NCBI RefSeq assembly: GCF_001685355.1 | Contig: NZ_CP016438.1 | Location: 5,394,001 to 5,458,000, forward strand | DNA length: 64,000 nucleotides | Direction of reading: 5' to 3' | Origin: Streptomyces lincolnensis | Lineage (GTDB): Bacteria > Actinomycetota > Actinomycetes > Streptomycetales > Streptomycetaceae | Part shown: positions 27,409 through 35,371 of the stretch, one piece after another | How positions within the stretch are numbered: the stretch's first letter is position 1 | Layout: the number at the start of each line of letters is the position of its first letter | The notes under the pieces: generated by a model | What the model saw: only the letters and a program-made list of their open reading frames with translations | Told to the model about the DNA's origin: nothing | The model's database searches: none | Made by a program: the position numbers and the translations under genes

Positions 27409-27840
27409 TCAACTCCTCTGCAAAGGAAGGGGGCGTGAGGTCTGGACCGGATCGCTGACCTCGAACTCGGCCCAGCAGCGCTTGCCTGCCGGCATCGGAT
27501 CGAACCCGTGGCGATCCGCGAGTGCGGCGACGAGGAACAGGCCGCGTCCGCCCTCCTCGTCCGCGCCGGGCAGACCGACCTGTGGGACGTCGGGGCTGGT
27601 GTCGGTCACCTCGATCAGCAGACGCGCGTCGCTCAGGCGGGCACCGGCCGAGATGGGCCCTTTCCCTGCATGCCGTACCGCGTTCGTGATCAACTCTGCG
27701 GCCACCAGCTCCGCCGTCTCCAGTAGCTCCGGCTCCAGGAGGGCGCCCCATGCCCGTATCGCACCCGCGAGCCGCTGCCGCGCGGACGCCGCGGCAGCAG
27801 ACGTGCCGGAAACGGGAAAACGGACGTGGTGCGCTTCCAT
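27409..27840 (-). CDS. ATP-binding (HATPase_c) regulatory protein
   Basis: The 143-residue GHKL-type protein has VAAELITNAVRHAG (N box) and GLPGADEEGGRGLFLV (G box). These are the small RsbW-like proteins that in Streptomyces often sit beside XRE regulators. The ATG at 27840 has AGGAGG upstream. It is the first gene of the minus-strand operon, divergent from the XRE/flavoprotein pair, so it probably takes part in switching the cluster on. Confidence 0.85.
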   Translation of the reverse strand: MEAHHVRFPVSGTSAAAASARQRLAGAIRAWGALLEPELLETAELVAAELITNAVRHAGKGPISAGARLSDARLLIEVTDTSPDVPQVGLPGADEEGGRGLFLVAALADRHGFDPMPAGKRCWAEFEVSDPVQTSRPLPLQRS

Positions 27841-27915
27841 GAGCGGCCTCCTGGATCGGTGCTGCTCCTCCACGCAACCGCGTCAGGGACAAGCGGAACC
27901 AGGCCGTGTGCTGGG

Positions 27916-27945
27916 GCTGCATCACCTATGCAGGAGCTGCATCAC
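27916..27945. promoter_or_regulatory. Repeated operator in divergent promoter region
   Basis: GCTGCATCAC occurs twice in direct orientation, 20 nt apart (27916-27925 and 27936-27945), that is, two helical turns. TGCAT-N5-ATGCA (27918-27932) forms an inverted repeat inside it. It lies between the HATPase operon start (27840) and the XRE start (28017), so it is a candidate binding site for the XRE regulator. Confidence 0.5.
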
Positions 27946-28016
27946 AGCCAATTGCCCCTCGGCTACGCTCGGTTGAGCAGGCAGGATCGGCGACGGCAGG
28001 AGGAGCCGTGGCACAG

Positions 28017-29288
28017 ATGGCCGAGGCACAGAGTGAAGCGAGACGGATCGGTGAAGTGATCCGTCAGGCACGCGTGTTACAGCGGCGCTCCCAGAAGGAC
28101 GTCGCCGCCGCACTGGGGTATCACCAGTCGAAGGTGAGCCGCCTGGAGAGCGGCCGGGGCACACAGGACGTCCGCATGCTGCGCGAGGTCGCGCAGGTGC
28201 TGGACATTCCACCGCACCGCCTTGGCCTCGCCGCCGCTTCGAATGCCAGCCCCTCGGACCCTGAGACAGAGGACATGCACCGCCGTACCTTCCTCGCCGC
28301 CGGCATCACCGCGCTCGCGGCTCAGCCTTCGCTCGCCGCACCCCATCACGATCTGGTCCAGGTCCTGCTGCCCGGCACCACTCCCGTGGCCACCGGCCAA
28401 GTCCTGGGCATCAACGAGCTACGCGACCGGACACGGACCGCACGCCGGCTGTTCTGCACGTGCGACTACACCGAGCTGGAGCGGACCCTGCCGAGCCTGA
28501 TCGCCGACCTGCGCCGGGCCACCGACGGCTCATCCGGCTCGGCCGACGCGTCCGCGCTGCTCGCGACCGCCTACCAGACGTCAGTGAGCCTGCTGCTGAA
28601 GCGAGCCGATCAAGGCAACGCCTGGCTCGCTGCCGGTCGCGCCATGGCCGAGGCGGAACGGTCCGGAGACCCCGTCGCCCTCGCCGCCAGCGTCCGCGTT
28701 CACGCTCACGTCCTCGTCCGCGAGAAGCACACCGCACAGGCCGTGAACATCATCCGCCACACCGCCGACCAGCTCACCGGCTCCTACGACCAGCGCTCGC
28801 CGCGCTACCTGGCAGCGGTCGGCCTGCTGCTGCTCCGCGGGGCGACCGCTGCCAGCAGGAACGGCGACCGGGACACCACCGAGGACTTCCTCACCGAGGC
28901 TCGGGAGGTCGCGCGCTACGTCACCTTCGACCGGCCCGACGCCTGGGCGAACTTCAGCCCCACCAACGTCGCCCTCCACCAGGTCAGCGCGGCCGTCTCC
29001 TTCGGGGACGCCGGCATTGCCCTGAAGACCGCCCGCCCCCTCATGCGCCGGCACATTCCCGTCCCCGAGCGTCGCGCCGCCCTGTGGGTCGAGGCCGCCC
29101 GCGCCTACAACCAGCAGGGCCGCCTCGCCGACGGGTACCAGGCGCTGCGCATCGCCGAAAGCTGCGCGGCCCAGGACATCCGCCGCCCCGCCGTCCGGGA
29201 ACTGGTGGCGGATATGGCCGCCCGCGACCGCCGCCGTACGCTGCCCGCACTGCATCACTTCAGCCGTCAACTGGGAGTCCCCGCGTGA
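28017..29288 (+). CDS. XRE-family regulator with TPR-like C-terminal domain
   Basis: The 423-residue protein has a helix-turn-helix at residues 10-65 (QKDVAAALGYHQSKVSRLES). A twin-arginine-like stretch follows (MHRRTFLAAGITALAAQPSL), and then a long helical TPR-like region. GTG at 28008 is an alternative start closer to the AGGAGGAG. Codon 21 is TTA (28077-28079), which makes translation bldA-dependent in Streptomyces and would tie the whole cluster to development. It is cotranscribed with the flavoprotein gene (GTGA overlap) and divergent from the enolpyruvyltransferase operon. Confidence 0.88.
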   Translation: MAEAQSEARRIGEVIRQARVLQRRSQKDVAAALGYHQSKVSRLESGRGTQDVRMLREVAQVLDIPPHRLGLAAASNASPSDPETEDMHRRTFLAAGITALAAQPSLAAPHHDLVQVLLPGTTPVATGQVLGINELRDRTRTARRLFCTCDYTELERTLPSLIADLRRATDGSSGSADASALLATAYQTSVSLLLKRADQGNAWLAAGRAMAEAERSGDPVALAASVRVHAHVLVREKHTAQAVNIIRHTADQLTGSYDQRSPRYLAAVGLLLLRGATAASRNGDRDTTEDFLTEAREVARYVTFDRPDAWANFSPTNVALHQVSAAVSFGDAGIALKTARPLMRRHIPVPERRAALWVEAARAYNQQGRLADGYQALRIAESCAAQDIRRPAVRELVADMAARDRRRTLPALHHFSRQLGVPA

Positions 29289-29842
29289 GCGACCAGCCCG
29301 ACCAGCAGGCCAAGAAGCCGTTCCTGTACATCGTCGTGTGCGCTGCTGGGGTCGCCGGCGACGTCGGCAAGCTGATCACGGCTGCTCAAGAGGCGAACTG
29401 GGACGTCGGTGTCATCACCACTCCGCAGGGCCTGGGGTTCATCGACACGGAGGCGGTCGAGGCCCAGACCGGCTACCCCATCCGCTCGGCCTGGCGCTCA
29501 CCCGGCGATCCTCGTCCGCTGCCGCCCGCCGACGCCATCGCGGTGGCGCCAGCCACCTTCAACACGGTCAACAAGTGGGCGGCAGGGATCTCCGACACCC
29601 TGGCACTGGGCATCCTGTGCGAGGCGTACGGCATGGGCATCCCCACCGCAGTCCTGCCGTACGTGAACTCGGCCCAGGCCGCCCATCCCGCGTACCGGCA
29701 GAGCCTGGAACGACTGCGCGAGATGGGCGTGCTGATCGGCTCGTACGAGCCGCATCGGCCGAAGGCCGGCGGCGGGGCCGACCGCTACCGCTGGGAGGAG
29801 GCGCTGGAACTGCTCACTCCCAAGGTGTCCGAGAGGCCGTAA
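29285..29842 (+). CDS. HFCD-type flavoprotein
   Basis: The 185-residue protein resembles the flavin-dependent Cys-decarboxylase fold (Dfp/CoaC, EpiD). It has YIVVCAAGVAGDVGKLI, the flavin-binding ADAIAVAPATFNTVNKWAAG and SDTLALGILCEAYG. The PxMNxxMW substrate clamp is replaced by LPYVNSAQAAHPAY and the catalytic His of CoaC is not visible. It may therefore act as a different oxidase or decarboxylase, or just bind FMN. The GTG overlaps the XRE stop. It converges with the relaxase gene, whose stop is 1 nt away. Confidence 0.85.
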   Translation: MSDQPDQQAKKPFLYIVVCAAGVAGDVGKLITAAQEANWDVGVITTPQGLGFIDTEAVEAQTGYPIRSAWRSPGDPRPLPPADAIAVAPATFNTVNKWAAGISDTLALGILCEAYGMGIPTAVLPYVNSAQAAHPAYRQSLERLREMGVLIGSYEPHRPKAGGGADRYRWEEALELLTPKVSERP

Positions 29843-31519
29843 TCAGCGCCGCCGTGCCGACTGGGGCTGCGGGGGAGGAGCCGCTGCCGCAGGCTGGACG
29901 GGAGTAGCCCGGGCTGCCTCGGCTCGTGGGCTGGGCGGATGGCGTTCGCCGAGGCGGCGGATGCGCCAGGTCAGGGCGCGGGCGGGGCTGCGGGCGTCGT
30001 CCAGGGTGCGCTGGCCGAGCGCCTGGTCGAGGACGGTGGCCGCGTTGTGTCCCGCTGCTTCGGCCTCGGCGAGCACGGTGGCGAGTGCGTCCCAGGCGGG
30101 ATCGTGGAGGATGCGCTCGACGTGTTCGGGGACTGCCTGCTGGAGGTGGTGGGCGTAGCGGCGTTTGGTCTGCGGGCTGGGTGCCCGGCTGGCGAGGCTG
30201 GCCAGGACCGGCTCGGCGACCTGCGCGTACGCCACCTGCAAGTGGAGGAGGGTCTGTTCGGCTGCGGCCTCCTGCTGTGCGTGCTGACGGGTGCGGTGCC
30301 AGTGAATCGCGAACGCCACCGCGGTGAGCGCGGCATCCAGGAGCATCGCGAATCCGGCCCCGTCCCTGTCCTGGGGCCGGTCACGCCAGATCGCCTGGAC
30401 GCTGCGGCGCAGGACCCGGGTGCTGTCGAGGTCGGCGGCGATGCGGGAGCGGGTGGCCCGCTCGAAGACGGCGGCGGCCTGTTCGAGTCCGGCTTTGAGC
30501 GCGGCCGGTGCGGTGACGGGCAGGAGGTCCAGTGCGGCGCCGAGCGCGATGAGCTGTCCTTGGGCGGCGTGCTTGTCGCCGTGGGTGAGGTGGTGGGGGA
30601 TGCGTTCGGTGGCGTTGGTGGCCTGGTGCCACGGATTGCCGGGCCGGACAGCCGCCGGTTCGGGGCTGGTGGTGGCGAGGCGTCGGCGGATCTGGGGGAG
30701 GGAGAGGTCGGGGGCGAGGGTGGAGCCGGAGTAGAAGACCGGCTCGCCCTTGTCGTTGGTGTCGCCGAGCAGGGCGAAGTTGCAGCCGAGCGCGTCCCCG
30801 GACGGGCCGCGCTTGAGGCGCACGCTCACGCCGGTGGCCTCCAGCAGGGCGAAGAACTCGGCCTCGTCGGCCGCGGCGGCGACGGCACGGCGGACCCGCA
30901 GGCGCAGGACCTCGCGGGAGGTGGCGTCCTGGCCCAGGCGCTTGGCCTTGAAGTGTTCCTTGCTGGTGGGGCGCTTGGCGGCCGTGCCGTCCCCCGGCTT
31001 CAACCGCCTCAGCCCGTAGTCGACCTCGATCTGGCGGGCTTCACGCTGCACGGCGCGCTGGTCGTAATCACGCTTGGGACGGCGGCCGTCCTGGCGTACG
31101 AGGGTGGCGGCGATGTGGATGTGGTCGTCGGCGTGACGGACGGCCACCCAGCGGCAGGCTTCCTCGTCGCCTGCGGGGGCGATGCCGGCGGCGGCCACGA
31201 TCCGGCGAGCGATGTCGGCCCACTGGGCGTCGGCGAGGATCGGGTCTTCGGGTGCGGCACGGACGGGGCAGTGCCACACGGTGTACTTGGGTGCCTTGTC
31301 GCCGAGCATCTTCACGGGCTGGTCGAGCTGCGCGGCGAGCTGCGCCTCTACCTCCTTCGGGTCGCGGTGGGGGCTGCGGCCCGGGTCTGGGGCGAAGTCG
31401 TTCCACGAGGCCACCAGGTGCGGGTCGATGTGCTCGTTGGCCCGGCCCTTGCCGAAGAGATAGCCGATCGTGCGGCGCGTGGCCTCGGGCCCCTTGCCAA
31501 GGATGATCTTCGGAATCAA
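29843..31519 (-). CDS. Relaxase/mobilisation nuclease
   Basis: The 558-residue protein starts at a TTG (31519) with IPKIILGKGPEATRRTIGYL, the classic opening of actinobacterial mobilisation relaxases. The catalytic region holds the His cluster in RHADDHIHIAATLVRQDG. Downstream lie a basic helical part and a long Ala-rich C-terminal region with one hydrophobic stretch (AMLLDAALTAVAFAIHW). It would nick the transfer origin and pilot the strand. MobC-like protein is encoded just upstream, 4 nt before this start. No coupling protein gene is present, so a helper element would be needed. Confidence 0.88.
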   Translation of the reverse strand: MIPKIILGKGPEATRRTIGYLFGKGRANEHIDPHLVASWNDFAPDPGRSPHRDPKEVEAQLAAQLDQPVKMLGDKAPKYTVWHCPVRAAPEDPILADAQWADIARRIVAAAGIAPAGDEEACRWVAVRHADDHIHIAATLVRQDGRRPKRDYDQRAVQREARQIEVDYGLRRLKPGDGTAAKRPTSKEHFKAKRLGQDATSREVLRLRVRRAVAAAADEAEFFALLEATGVSVRLKRGPSGDALGCNFALLGDTNDKGEPVFYSGSTLAPDLSLPQIRRRLATTSPEPAAVRPGNPWHQATNATERIPHHLTHGDKHAAQGQLIALGAALDLLPVTAPAALKAGLEQAAAVFERATRSRIAADLDSTRVLRRSVQAIWRDRPQDRDGAGFAMLLDAALTAVAFAIHWHRTRQHAQQEAAAEQTLLHLQVAYAQVAEPVLASLASRAPSPQTKRRYAHHLQQAVPEHVERILHDPAWDALATVLAEAEAAGHNAATVLDQALGQRTLDDARSPARALTWRIRRLGERHPPSPRAEAARATPVQPAAAAPPPQPQSARRR

Positions 31520-31523
31520 TGGC

Positions 31524-32123
31524 TCACCGCCCCTTGGCGATCTGGGCGACCGCGGTGTCCACCTCGGCGATGGACGCCTCGACGTGGTCCAGAAGCCGTT
31601 GGACGGTGTGGGGATGGGGCCAGGCGCCGTCCTTGTTGAGGTGCCAGGTGAGCTGGTTGAGGTTGTTGCCGACGCCGCCGAGCTGCCGGTTGGCGGCCAA
31701 CAGCGCCTTGACCATGGCGCGGTAGTCGGCGACGGCCGCAGTGGGATCGTCGGCACGGGCGGCGGCGAGCGCGCACTCGGCGACATAGCCGCCGGGCTGC
31801 ATGCGGCTCAGGGCGGCGGCGTTCTGGACGAGGGCGAACTCGTGGTCGTTGTAACGGGGGTGGACGCGGCGCTCGCGCAGCTGCTTGTCACGCAGACGGC
31901 GACGCGGTGCAGGCTGCTGCGGCACATTCGACGACGGCTCACTGCCCCCACTCCCGGTCGGCTCCCCCGGGCCGACCCACCCCGGCGCCTCCGCGCCGGA
32001 TGCCTCCGCCTCCCCTGGGGCGGGGGCCGGGTAAGGACTCCTTACCCGACAACTTGCTGCGCGGTTGTCTGGGGCGATGGGAGTCTCCTGCCGGTTGGTG
32101 TGTTCGTGGTGTCGGTCGTGCAC
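31524..32123 (-). CDS. MobC-like mobilisation accessory protein
   Basis: The 199-residue frame begins at a GTG (32123) with GGAG upstream. The first 70 residues are Pro/Gly/Ser-rich and variable; a later GTG at 31925 is possible. The conserved part is RLRDKQLRERRVHPRYNDHE, FALVQNAAALSRMQPGGYVA and the helical LKALL-type region with QLGGVGNNLNQLTWHLN, which is the MobC family pattern. It should bind the transfer origin and assist the relaxase. The repeat array upstream (32286-32637) is the natural candidate for that site. Confidence 0.8.
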   Translation of the reverse strand: MHDRHHEHTNRQETPIAPDNRAASCRVRSPYPAPAPGEAEASGAEAPGWVGPGEPTGSGGSEPSSNVPQQPAPRRRLRDKQLRERRVHPRYNDHEFALVQNAAALSRMQPGGYVAECALAAARADDPTAAVADYRAMVKALLAANRQLGGVGNNLNQLTWHLNKDGAWPHPHTVQRLLDHVEASIAEVDTAVAQIAKGR

Positions 32124-32285
32124 GAGTGGTTCTCCAGGGTGTGTTCGGAAGGGGAGCTGAGCCGCCGGGGCGCCGACCGACGGCGGACGAGGGCCGTGGC
32201 CGGAGCAATTCGGCGGGTGGGATCTGGACAGAGCAACCGAGGTCGGCGCTGCCGGGGCCGGGGCTATGGATGCAGAGAGCGCAAC

Positions 32286-32637
32286 GGGGACCGGTCCCCA
32301 CAGCGCTGCGGTGCACGGTCCCCAAACGCTTGGGGACGGGGATGCGACGCTCATCGGGGACGGTCCCCCTGACGCATCGTCACGGGGACCGTCCCATTCC
32401 CTGCACGGTCGCGGTCCCCGAGGGGGACTGGGAACGGGCTGCTGCGGGGTCGGTCCCATCGCTGGGGACGCTCTGGGGACCGGCGCGAAATGCCATCTGA
32501 GCTGCGGTTTAATCGGGGACCGGTCCCCTCTCGGTCCCCGATGCGCCGTCGTCACGGCCCCCGCCATGAGGTGATCGTGATCGCGGGGACCGTCGGGGAC
32601 CGAGGTTCGGTCCCCGATCTTCGCGGGCTCGGTCCCC
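32286..32637. repeat. Dense GGGGAC/GTCCCC array, possible oriT or origin
   Basis: In 352 nt there are ten GGGGAC and eight GTCCCC units. They include two perfect palindromes GGGGACCGGTCCCC (32286-32299 and 32515-32528) and GGGGACGGTCCCC (32356-32368). Spacing is irregular, with pairs in both orientations. The array fills the gap between MobC-like and zinc-finger genes. There is no convincing gene across 32124-32739. An origin of transfer or replication with multiple protein sites is the best reading. Confidence 0.75.
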
Positions 32638-32739
32638 GGGACGCGGCCGTCAGGATGTCCTCGTCGATCGCGTGAGGCTCGTCCGGGACCGATCGATCGT
32701 AGGATGGCGCAGCTGCGAGAGGAGCGAGGCGGGGCTGCG

Positions 32740-33429
32740 TCATGCAGCGCGCTGTCGGTCGAGCCGGGCGGTGGCGAGATCGATGCGCGACGGGTGGGGA
32801 GTCGCACGTACGGCGTTGCCCCTGGCGGTGCCGTCAGGGTTCGTCCGCCGTTGACGGCACGGGGCACCCGCAGGTGCCTGGCACCACTCGCATCGGACGC
32901 TGAGCGCGTCGGGGACGCCGCTGGTGCCGGCAGCTTCGCGCGCGGCGCGGGTCGGACGGTAGCGGGCCAGCTCGGCGCGGACGGCCGGCGGGATGGACGA
33001 CCCGATCTCGCGCAGGCGCTCCTCGACGTCACGGGGCCGGCCACCGCTGATGATCTGCCGGTACGTCGAAGGAGCGGCCAGACCGGCGGCGACAGCGTTG
33101 CGGGACCGGAGCAGCTCGGCACGCCAGGCGGCCGGATCGTCCGGGTCGGCAGCCGGTGTGGGGTCCGTGTGCCGGGCGAGGCGGTCGCGTCGGTGGGCGT
33201 GCCACTTGCGGGCGACGTCCACCGGGAGGATCGGGTACGGCGAGTCGAGGACGTGGGACCGTATCGCCTCGCGGACGTCCCAGCCGTGGGCGGTGGCGAA
33301 GGGCACGTCGTCGAGCAGCTCCCGCCACTGGGCGATCTGGTCACGGGCCTCGCCCGGGCCGGTGCGGATGGTGCGGGGGTCCAGGCGGCCGATGTAGGCG
33401 AGGATGGCGGCGATTTCGTTGCGCTCCAG
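32740..33429 (-). CDS. Zinc-finger protein of the mobilisation/replication module
   Basis: The 229-residue frame reads NEIAAILAYIGRLDPRTIRT and ARDQIAQWRELLDDVPFATA, followed by a helical middle. A C-terminal zinc finger has VRCEWCQAPAGAPC and a later TPHPSRIDLA, as in phage-type DNA-binding zinc fingers. The best start is a CTG at 33429, 9 nt after AAGGAG, because no ATG or GTG fits; an internal ATG at 33306 would remove conserved residues. The stop of the Rep-like gene is 13 nt upstream, so coupling is likely. Exact role unknown. Confidence 0.7.
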   Translation of the reverse strand: MERNEIAAILAYIGRLDPRTIRTGPGEARDQIAQWRELLDDVPFATAHGWDVREAIRSHVLDSPYPILPVDVARKWHAHRRDRLARHTDPTPAADPDDPAAWRAELLRSRNAVAAGLAAPSTYRQIISGGRPRDVEERLREIGSSIPPAVRAELARYRPTRAAREAAGTSGVPDALSVRCEWCQAPAGAPCRQRRTNPDGTARGNAVRATPHPSRIDLATARLDRQRAA

Positions 33430-33442
33430 GGGTGGTTACTCC

Positions 33443-34285
33443 TTACGATCCGGTCGGTTCGTCGAGGGCGGCGAGCAGGGCGGCCATGTGCGCCTCGGAG
33501 CGCGTCATGCCGGTCGTCGAGGTGGGCGTGCCGCCGGGCAGGGCGTAGAGGTTGGGGCGTCCGGCGGTGGGGGTGCGCTCGCGGGCGATCCAGGCGCGCC
33601 AGTCGGCAGCCCAGGCTGCAGCGGTGCGGGGATCCCAGGTGGCCCGATAGGTGCGCCACTTCTCGTCGGCGGTGTGCAGGGCGTGCTCGCCGAGTCGGTC
33701 GAGGTGGCCGTGGTCCTGCAGCCAGGCCCGGGCGTCGTCGTCGATCTGCCAGTCGGTGGCGGGGATGAGCGGGGCAGAGCTACTGCTGTTACTACCGTTC
33801 ACCTTCGGTTCTCTTCTGTTCTGGGAGTCGGAATCCGCACCCCCTGAGGGTCTGAATCCGACCCCCCTGGGGGTCGCATTCCGTACCGGGGGATCAGATT
33901 CCGGCCCCCCGTCGAAGGCGTCCGCAGGGTCGGATTCCGGTCCCCCAGGGGTCGGATTCCGACCCCCCGGGAGGGTCAGATCCTGATCCCCCTCGGCAGC
34001 CTGTTCGGCGAGGAACCGGGCAGCGTCCGGCAGGCGGTAATACGTCTCTCCCCGTGGCCCCTTGCGTCCAGGCAGCGGGACAAGCTCCCCGCCGGCGATC
34101 AGCTTGGCCAGTGCGTCACGCACCGCGGTGCGGGAGGCGTTCGCGCGCTTCATGAGGGTGGGCACGGATGCGTACGCGATGCAGCGCCGGTCGATGCACC
34201 GGTCGGCGATCAGAGCGAGGACCAGGCGGGCGGTGCCTTTGCTGTGGCTGTGGTTCCACACCCATTCGCGGGCGTCGTGGCTCAT
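33443..34285 (-). CDS. Winged-helix, Rep-like protein with internal repeats
   Basis: The 280-residue protein starts MSHDAREWVWNHSHSKGTAR. Its winged-helix region (VLALIADRCIDRRCIAYASV, ASRTAVRDALAKLIAGGELV) is like those found in actinobacterial element-encoded initiators. The middle is low-complexity (GGPESDP repeated). The C-terminal part is a well-formed helical domain (WQIDDDARAWLQDHGHLDRL, WDPRTAAAWAADWRAWIARE). The low-complexity middle is encoded by iteron-like DNA repeats, as in several plasmid rep genes. Replication initiation is therefore a reasonable guess, not shown. Confidence 0.65.
   Translation of the reverse strand: MSHDAREWVWNHSHSKGTARLVLALIADRCIDRRCIAYASVPTLMKRANASRTAVRDALAKLIAGGELVPLPGRKGPRGETYYRLPDAARFLAEQAAEGDQDLTLPGGRNPTPGGPESDPADAFDGGPESDPPVRNATPRGVGFRPSGGADSDSQNRREPKVNGSNSSSSAPLIPATDWQIDDDARAWLQDHGHLDRLGEHALHTADEKWRTYRATWDPRTAAAWAADWRAWIARERTPTAGRPNLYALPGGTPTSTTGMTRSEAHMAALLAALDEPTGS
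33828..33993. repeat. Iteron-like repeats inside the Rep-like gene
   Basis: Six or seven copies of a TC(G/A)GATTCCG(G/A)CCCCC-type unit, most clearly at 33852-33868, 33895-33911, 33931-33947, 33953-33969 and 33977-33993. The units differ at wobble and coding positions alike, so selection for the DNA site and not only for the peptide is likely. Confidence 0.6.
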
Positions 34286-34768
34286 GAGGCGGCGGCTCCT
34301 AGGTGAGGGCGGGGAGGTGCGGGCGGCCCTCGACGGGCGGTGCGCAGGAAGGGGGGTGGCACACAACCCCGGCCCGAAGGGGCGGAGGTGGGCTGGTGGC
34401 GTCGTATGGCCAAGACAGCCACATCCATGCCGCACAAGTCCAGCATTCCGCCGAGAAATCAGACAGCTGACGGCGAACGCTTACGGCGAGCGAGGGACCA
34501 AAACCATAAACCCGAATCGCCGGTTGCCGAAATAATGCCCCGTCAGATGAAGCCGGAAGCATCACATCGAGAACCCGTTGACTCCCGCTGCGAGCGCAAG
34601 CTACAACACAACATCCCACGTCAGAGCATGTTTATAGGCTGGCGAAGATACCGCCAACCGGATGCTCGAAACCCAGCCCGCAGGTAAGTCCCGGCCGCTG
34701 CGCCGGGCGCAACATAGCCGACGATCGCCGGTTAACCAAACCGGCGATTGGAAGCTACAAATGGAGCT
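34286..34768. other. Intergenic control region between Rep-like and XRE genes
   Basis: A stretch of 480 nt, less GC-rich than its surroundings, with no credible gene. It contains three copies of ATCGCCGGTT or its complement (34516-34525, 34724-34733, 34739-34748) and should hold the promoters of both divergent units. Confidence 0.55.
34724..34748. promoter_or_regulatory. Palindromic operator of the XRE regulator
   Basis: ATCGCCGGTT-AACCA-AACCGGCGAT is a perfect 10+10 inverted repeat ending 20 nt before the XRE ATG. The half-site recurs at 34516-34525. This is the expected layout for autorepression and control of the divergent Rep-like gene. Confidence 0.65.
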
Positions 34769-35026
34769 ATGGCAGCACGATCCCTGGAAATCGGTCCGGC
34801 CGGAATACGGACCGCCCGCACCATCGAAATCCTCCGCACCGAACGCGGCCTCGCCCAGCGCGAGCTCGCCGCCCGCGCCACCGCCCTCGGCCGTCCGATG
34901 ACCAACACGATGCTGTCCCGCATCGAACGCGCCCAACGCCGCTGCGACATCGACGACCTCGTCGCTCTCGCCCAGGCCCTCCAGGTCTCGCCCCTGGCAC
35001 TTCTCCACGGGGTTCAAGCCGCGTAG
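34769..35026 (+). CDS. Small XRE-type repressor of the element
   Basis: The 85-residue protein is a single helix-turn-helix (EILRTERGLAQRELAARATA, MTNTMLSRIERAQRRCDIDD, LVALAQALQVSPLALL). ATG at 34769 was chosen; a TTG at 34748 would lie inside the palindrome. It probably represses itself, the excisionase-integrase pair downstream and the Rep-like gene on the other strand. Confidence 0.85.
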   Translation: MAARSLEIGPAGIRTARTIEILRTERGLAQRELAARATALGRPMTNTMLSRIERAQRRCDIDDLVALAQALQVSPLALLHGVQAA

Positions 35027-35158
35027 GCCCGCCTGCCACCGGCCCGGACTACTGCCCCAAACCGCTTCCCCGAGTAAAGGACGCATCGCCCTTGCGCCGA
35101 CCTGCAATACCCCCTGCCCACCCCCGCTCTCAGTGCACCGCGAAGGAGGTGATTGTGA

Positions 35159-35371
35159 ATGGCTGACCGCCTCCTGACCGTGGCCGAGGCCGGCGAGATG
35201 CTCGGCACGGGCGAGCGCTTCGTCCGCCGCCTGATCGCCGAGCGCCGCATCCGCTACGTCAAGCTGGGCCGCCCGGTGCGCATCCCCGAGAGCGCGGTCG
35301 CCGAGTACGTCGAGGCGCGCACCGTCGAGCCGGTCCGCCGTATCCGCGCCCGCTACGGGAAGGCGGCCTGA
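35159..35371 (+). CDS. xis: Excisionase (MerR/AlpA-type DNA-binding protein)
   Basis: The 70-residue protein contains the winged-helix excisionase pattern RLLTVAEAGEMLGTGERFVR, RYVKLGRPVRIPESAVAEYV. A strong AAGGAGG lies before the ATG. It overlaps the integrase gene by one base (TGATG), the usual xis-int arrangement. It would direct excision of the element. Confidence 0.9.
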   Translation: MADRLLTVAEAGEMLGTGERFVRRLIAERRIRYVKLGRPVRIPESAVAEYVEARTVEPVRRIRARYGKAA

